From positions 88,476 to 152,475 of the forward strand of contig DURH01000001.1 of the NCBI GenBank assembly GCA_012837385.1: a stretch of DNA of 64,000 bases, given 5' to 3'. This document shows, piece after piece, positions 61,095-64,000 of the stretch (its first letter is position 1; each line of letters begins with the position of its first letter). The translations under genes and the position numbers were made by a program. The notes under the pieces are model-generated. The model was not told the DNA's origin. It did no database searches and was given only the letters and a program-made list of their open reading frames with translations. The stretch comes from Bacillota bacterium. Its GTDB lineage: Bacteria; Bacillota; Limnochordia; Darwinibacteriales; Darwinibacteriaceae.

Positions 61095-61757
61095 ATGACA
61101 GCACCATCTGCCTCATCGCGCATTATCAAAACCACCTATCTGACCTTTACGGCCCTGATTGCAGCCTGGCTCGGGGCCTGGCTGCTCAAGGTTCGTTTGG
61201 AGGAGAGTATCACTTGGCTGGCAGTCGGTGCAGGAAGCTTCTTGTACTGGACGGCAGCTAAGATCCTGATTTGGATAGTGCCAGCCGTTTGGTTGATCCA
61301 AAGGTCTGGCCGCACCATCCATGAGGTTCTTGGGCTCTCCCGCTGGAAGTCCTGGCTGGCCTGGGGGGGCGGAATCGGGCTTGCCATTGCCCTTACCGGA
61401 ATCATTCCCAATTACCTGGCAGGAAATAGGATTCTGCCTGACCAAATCAGCTTCCCCCTTTTGAATATGCTGGTGATAGCTCCCCTCTTTGAAGAGTTCC
61501 TGCTGCGGGGAGCGATCCAGGGTAACCTGGAGCGGGCCTATCCATTTTGGACAGCCAACCTGATCACTTCTGTTATGTTTTTGATTCTCCATGTTCCCGG
61601 CTGGTTCTTTATGGGAGTGTTGTGGGAGAATTTCGCCAATCCCTTTGGCGGTGCCCTCTCCATTTTTTTGGTGAGCCTGGGTTTTGGGTATGCGGCGCAT
61701 CGTTCTAGGTCAGTTCTGGGAGGGGTTGTGGCTCATTTTTTGAACAACTTGTTCTAG
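61095..61757 (+). CDS. CPBP-family intramembrane metalloprotease (CAAX protease/Abi)
   Basis: A 220-residue membrane protein with several helices. Active-site motifs are EEFLLRGAIQGNLE (EE...R), FLILHVPGWFF and VAHFLNN. In bacteria the family is linked to bacteriocin self-immunity and surface-protein processing; the role here is unknown. ATG 61095 follows AAGGGGG by 6 bases. Single gene with its own terminator. Confidence 0.88.
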   Translation: MTAPSASSRIIKTTYLTFTALIAAWLGAWLLKVRLEESITWLAVGAGSFLYWTAAKILIWIVPAVWLIQRSGRTIHEVLGLSRWKSWLAWGGGIGLAIALTGIIPNYLAGNRILPDQISFPLLNMLVIAPLFEEFLLRGAIQGNLERAYPFWTANLITSVMFLILHVPGWFFMGVLWENFANPFGGALSIFLVSLGFGYAAHRSRSVLGGVVAHFLNNLF

Positions 61758-61786
61758 CTGTGGTTTCTGGCTACAAAGAGGGTATG

Positions 61787-61822
61787 GGAGTTCAACTTAC
61801 TGCACAGTTGGGCTCCTTTTTT
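61787..61822 (+). terminator. Intrinsic terminator after the CPBP gene
   Basis: GGAGTTCAACT pairs with AGTTGGGCTCC (two G-U), then T6. Confidence 0.88.
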
Positions 61823-61843
61823 GCGCAAGATGCAGTAAAAGCA

Positions 61844-61872
61844 TTGACAGAAACCTCTGTCCTGTGTTACAT
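61844..61872 (+). promoter_or_regulatory. Promoter of the TetR-ABC exporter locus
   Basis: TTGACA (61844-61849), 17-base spacer, TTACAT (61867-61872). Confidence 0.8.
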
Positions 61873-61900
61873 TTAGACCAGATGGTTTAGACCAGATGGT
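61873..61900 (+). repeat. Tandem 14-base repeat, probable TetR operator pair
   Basis: TTAGACCAGATGGT occurs twice head to tail directly after the -10 box. Each unit holds ACCA-GA-TGGT dyad symmetry, the usual TetR half-site arrangement; the location over the transcription start fits repression. Confidence 0.75.
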
Positions 61901-61926
61901 CCAAGAAAGAAAAAGAGGGGCGTAGC

Positions 61927-61962
61927 ATGGCAAAAGCCGCCGCCCTACAGGGGGTGATCTAG
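61927..61962 (+). CDS. Eleven-codon leader frame ending in TAG, in frame with the TetR gene
   Basis: ATG with GAGGGG 6 bases upstream opens MAKAAALQGVI and stops at TAG 61960-61962. The frame continues without another stop into the TetR coding sequence. It is either a leader peptide or the true TetR start damaged by an amber mutation. Confidence 0.4.
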   Translation: MAKAAALQGVI

Positions 61963-62010
61963 CTGGCCAGGACTTTCAACTACCATGCGCTTCTCGGTGA
62001 GGGAAATCCG

Positions 62011-62589
62011 CTGCTCAAGTATCCTCGGCTCCAAGAGGCAGCCATTGACGAGTTTGCCCTGAAAAGTTTCGAAGAGGCCTCCCTAAACGAGATCTTGAAG
62101 CAGGCCGATATGAGCAAGGGCAGCCTTTATCACCATTTTGGCGATAAGTTCGGGCTCTACTTGGCCATGATGGACATTATCGTGAACAAGAAGCTGTCCT
62201 ACTTCTACCCTATTCTGCGCCAAAATGCAGAGGATACCAGCGATTTCTTCGCCATGCTCAAGGAGATTATGAAGGGGACCTTGGAGTTCATGCTGGAAGA
62301 TGAACGACTACACCACCTCTTCAACAGGGTGATGGAGGAGCGCGAAGACTTTCGCAGCCGAGTGTACAGCTTCTTTCCCATGGACTATGCTGGCAATTTT
62401 AGTGAGTTTGTCCGCCAAGCGGTACAGTCGGGTCAGATCGACACCCGCTATCCGCCTGATTTTGTGGCCAAGGTAGTGGAGATCATGTTTGCCAACATTC
62501 ACAAATTGGTTTCAGTTGGGGATCCCAATGAACTCCTGAACATTGCCACGCAGGTGGTAGACATGATTCAGTATGGGATCTCCCGCTAA
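62011..62589 (+). CDS. TetR-family regulator, apparent CTG start after an in-frame amber codon
   Basis: From CTG 62011 the product is 192 residues, normal for TetR. HTH: RLQEAAIDEFALKSFEEASLNEILKQADMSKGSLYHHFGDKFGLY; the rest is an all-helical ligand domain. GAGGG lies 7 bases before CTG. No ATG/GTG/TTG in frame occurs between the TAG at 61960 and the HTH, so either CTG is used or the gene is a recent pseudogene. It should repress its own promoter and the exporter downstream. Confidence 0.65.
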   Translation: MLKYPRLQEAAIDEFALKSFEEASLNEILKQADMSKGSLYHHFGDKFGLYLAMMDIIVNKKLSYFYPILRQNAEDTSDFFAMLKEIMKGTLEFMLEDERLHHLFNRVMEEREDFRSRVYSFFPMDYAGNFSEFVRQAVQSGQIDTRYPPDFVAKVVEIMFANIHKLVSVGDPNELLNIATQVVDMIQYGISR

Positions 62590-62614
62590 TCAGTAGGGAA
62601 GAAAGGGGATGGCT

Positions 62615-63474
62615 ATGGGAGTTGCGTTTCAAGTGCAAGATCTGTCATTCCAGTATCCTTCCTCCACAGAGGAGACTATCAAAGGCATCACCTTTGATGT
62701 ACTCGAGGGGGAAATCTTCGGGCTTTTAGGCCCCTCAGGGGCGGGGAAGTCCACAACCCAGAAGATCCTAGTGAAGCTTCTGGAGGATTATCGCGGTTCC
62801 ATTGCTTATTTCGGCAGGGATCTGAAAACGATGGGCAGCGCGTTTTACGAGGAGATTGGTGTCGGGTTTGAAATGCCCGTTCATTTTTCCAAGTTAACTG
62901 CCTTAGAAAACCTCAGGTTCTTCTCGGGGTTCTACAAGGACACTGCCAATATCCAGGAATTGATGAGAGGGTGGGCCTCTGGGAGTACCGTGATATGAAG
63001 GTGGGCGAGTATTCCAAGGGCATGAAGGTCCGCCTGAATTTTGTGCGGACTATGCTCAACAATCCCCGTGTTCTTTTCCTGGATGAGGTGACCAATGGAC
63101 TGGATCCAAAGAATGCCAGGATCATTAAGGATATGATAGCTGAATACCGAGCTCAGGGTGGTACAGTGTTCCTCACTACCCACTTGATGAACGATGTGGA
63201 ACAGCTCTGCGATCGCGTGGCCTTCTGTGTCAGCGGAAGGTTGATGGAAGTTTCCACACCTCGGGATCTGAAGCTGAAGTACGGGAAGCGAGAAGTCAAG
63301 GTGGAATACAGAGAAAACGGCACTATTGCCAGCGCCACCTTTCCGTTGGATGGCATTGGTTCAAATGAGGAGTTTTATAAGCTCCTGCAGACGGGTAACG
63401 TGGAGACCATTCACAGCGGTGAAACCTCCATGGAGGAAATCTTTATTATTGTGACGGGAGTTGACCTAAAATGA
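62615..63474 (+). pseudogene. ABC exporter ATPase interrupted by a -1 frameshift near 62965
   Basis: Residues up to NIQELM come from one frame (Walker A LLGPSGAGKSTTQKILVK; ALENLRFFSGFY), and the rest from another, starting ERVGLWEYRDMKVGEYSKGMKVRLNF with Walker B VLFLDEVTNGLDP and LTTHLMNDVEQLCDR. Joining the frames at ATG/GAG (62963-62967) restores a normal ABC ATPase of about 285 residues, so one base seems to be missing. No slippery heptamer is evident. A translation restart at GTG 62971 is possible but would not give a whole domain. Paired with the permease just downstream. Confidence 0.75.
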
Positions 63475-64000
63475 GGAGTCTAACTCGGCTTATAGCAGGC
63501 GAACTGCAGCGGCTGGTTAGGTACAAGATCCTCCCGGTCAGCCTGGCAACTGCTGTGCTCTGGATCGCTCTGTTCTGGTTCCTTTCTCCAAAAGAAGCTG
63601 TGGAGATAGCTCCCTTGCTGATGCTGGTGGATGCGGCGGTGATGTCCATCCTGCTTCTGGGTGCTTCCCACCATCTGGAAAAGCAGGAGGGTACCATCAG
63701 GACCATGATGGTGATGCCCATATCGCCTGCTCAAATCCTGGCCGCCAAAACGGCTGCCTCCATGCTCCTCGCCTTAGAATCCGCCGCTGTGACATCCGCT
63801 GCCTTGTTCTTCATCCATAGAGTTACCTACAACTATCTGGCGCTGCTGGCAGTTGTGGCCGTAACGGTTGCAGCCCATGCAGCCAGCCACCTCATAACTG
63901 CAGCGGTGAGCGGTGAGTACGAGATAGCGATGGCGGCTGCAGGGTTTTTGTATCTGGTGGCGCTGGCTGCAGTACTGTTCAAGTGGGCGGTGTATCCCAA
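63471..64000 (+). CDS. ABC-2 type exporter permease (3' partial)
   Basis: Membrane protein open to the right edge (about 176 residues visible). It starts MRSLTRLIAGELQRLVRYKILP and shows helices such as TAVLWIALFWFLS and LLMLVDAAVMSILLLGAS, then HHLEKQEGTIRTMMVMPISPAQILAAKTAASM, a stretch typical of ABC-2 exporters of the fluoroquinolone/multidrug export type. ATG overlaps the ATPase stop (ATGA). Not damaged in the visible part. Confidence 0.82.
   Translation, partial: MRSLTRLIAGELQRLVRYKILPVSLATAVLWIALFWFLSPKEAVEIAPLLMLVDAAVMSILLLGASHHLEKQEGTIRTMMVMPISPAQILAAKTAASMLLALESAAVTSAALFFIHRVTYNYLALLAVVAVTVAAHAASHLITAAVSGEYEIAMAAAGFLYLVALAAVLFKWAVYP

Noticed and set aside
61960..61962. Amber codon read as pyrrolysine in the TetR gene
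   Set aside because: Nothing in the window supports pyrrolysine machinery, and a regulator HTH leader is not a known Pyl site; mutation or CTG start is simpler.
62957..62975. Programmed ribosomal frameshift in the ABC ATPase
   Set aside because: No slippery heptamer or adjacent stem was seen, so a mutation or sequence error is preferred.
1..64000. tRNA, rRNA, CRISPR arrays, IS elements and phage genes
   Set aside because: None recognised; no transposase, integrase or regularly spaced repeat series was seen.

Overview
The window looks like the chromosome of an anaerobic or fermentative, probably spore-forming Bacillota (Firmicutes) bacterium. This rests on strong AGGAGG-type ribosome binding sites, frequent TTG/GTG starts, an NAD-linked trimeric [FeFe] hydrogenase, diaminopimelate synthesis by DapL, a spore-coat-like LysM protein, SpoIIA/RsbU-type partner switching, and c-di-GMP and c-di-AMP riboswitches of the Bacillota type. 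Class is not certain; a Clostridia/Limnochordia-like lineage is a guess. I see no rRNA, tRNA, CRISPR array, IS element or prophage.

Layout. 0-7.7 kb: tail of a peptide-type ABC operon, a TetM-like GTPase fused to a Rae1-like RNase, a DUF3796/XRE pair, an AlkD-family glycosylase, two small coat-like proteins sharing a cysteine-containing domain, and a CapA-family protein. 7.8-13.0 kb: a c-di-GMP-I riboswitch with its own terminator heads a five-gene overlapping operon (FapA/DUF342, STAS, HATPase, HD-GYP, PP2C), followed by a soluble PAS/chemoreceptor-like protein. 14.0-14.4 kb: on the minus strand, a c-di-AMP riboswitch with terminator in front of a 55-residue zinc-ribbon protein. 14.6-21.3 kb: hydCBA-type hydrogenase followed, with no visible terminator, by a NitT/TauT-type ABC transporter. 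21.4-25.6 kb: Dps-like protein, LacI regulator, bacteriohemerythrin, orphan binding lipoprotein and a DUF3574-like exported protein.

25.6-30.4 kb: nucleoside hydrolase and a ribose-type ABC transporter behind a hairpin-rich leader. 30.5-37.9 kb: EamA exporter, DeoR regulator divergent from an AfuABC/FbpABC-type transporter, and an M20 amidohydrolase. 37.9-40.5 kb (minus): three-gene ABC-2 exporter. 40.7-44.2 kb: pyrG-nadE-dapL with overlapping ends. 44.3-47.4 kb (minus): MalEFG-type sugar transporter without an ATPase. 47.9-61.0 kb: an oligopeptide-type transporter, GntR regulator, hydroxyacid dehydrogenase, split transketolase, SDR, two Gfo/Idh/MocA oxidoreductases and a TIM-barrel epimerase, which reads as one unassigned sugar or polyol catabolic locus. 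61.1-64 kb: CPBP protease and a TetR-ABC exporter locus with an in-frame amber codon and a frameshift.

How it works together. The most system-like element is the c-di-GMP-sensing leader placed before an operon that itself encodes a probable c-di-GMP phosphodiesterase and a partner-switching module. The second is the 47.4-61 kb locus, where two copies of the palindrome ATGTCTGACAT lie in the divergent control region between two sugar/solute transporters and a GntR/FCD regulator sits between the transport and enzyme genes. The TetM-Rae1 fusion and the c-di-AMP switch controlling a tiny zinc protein also deserve follow-up.
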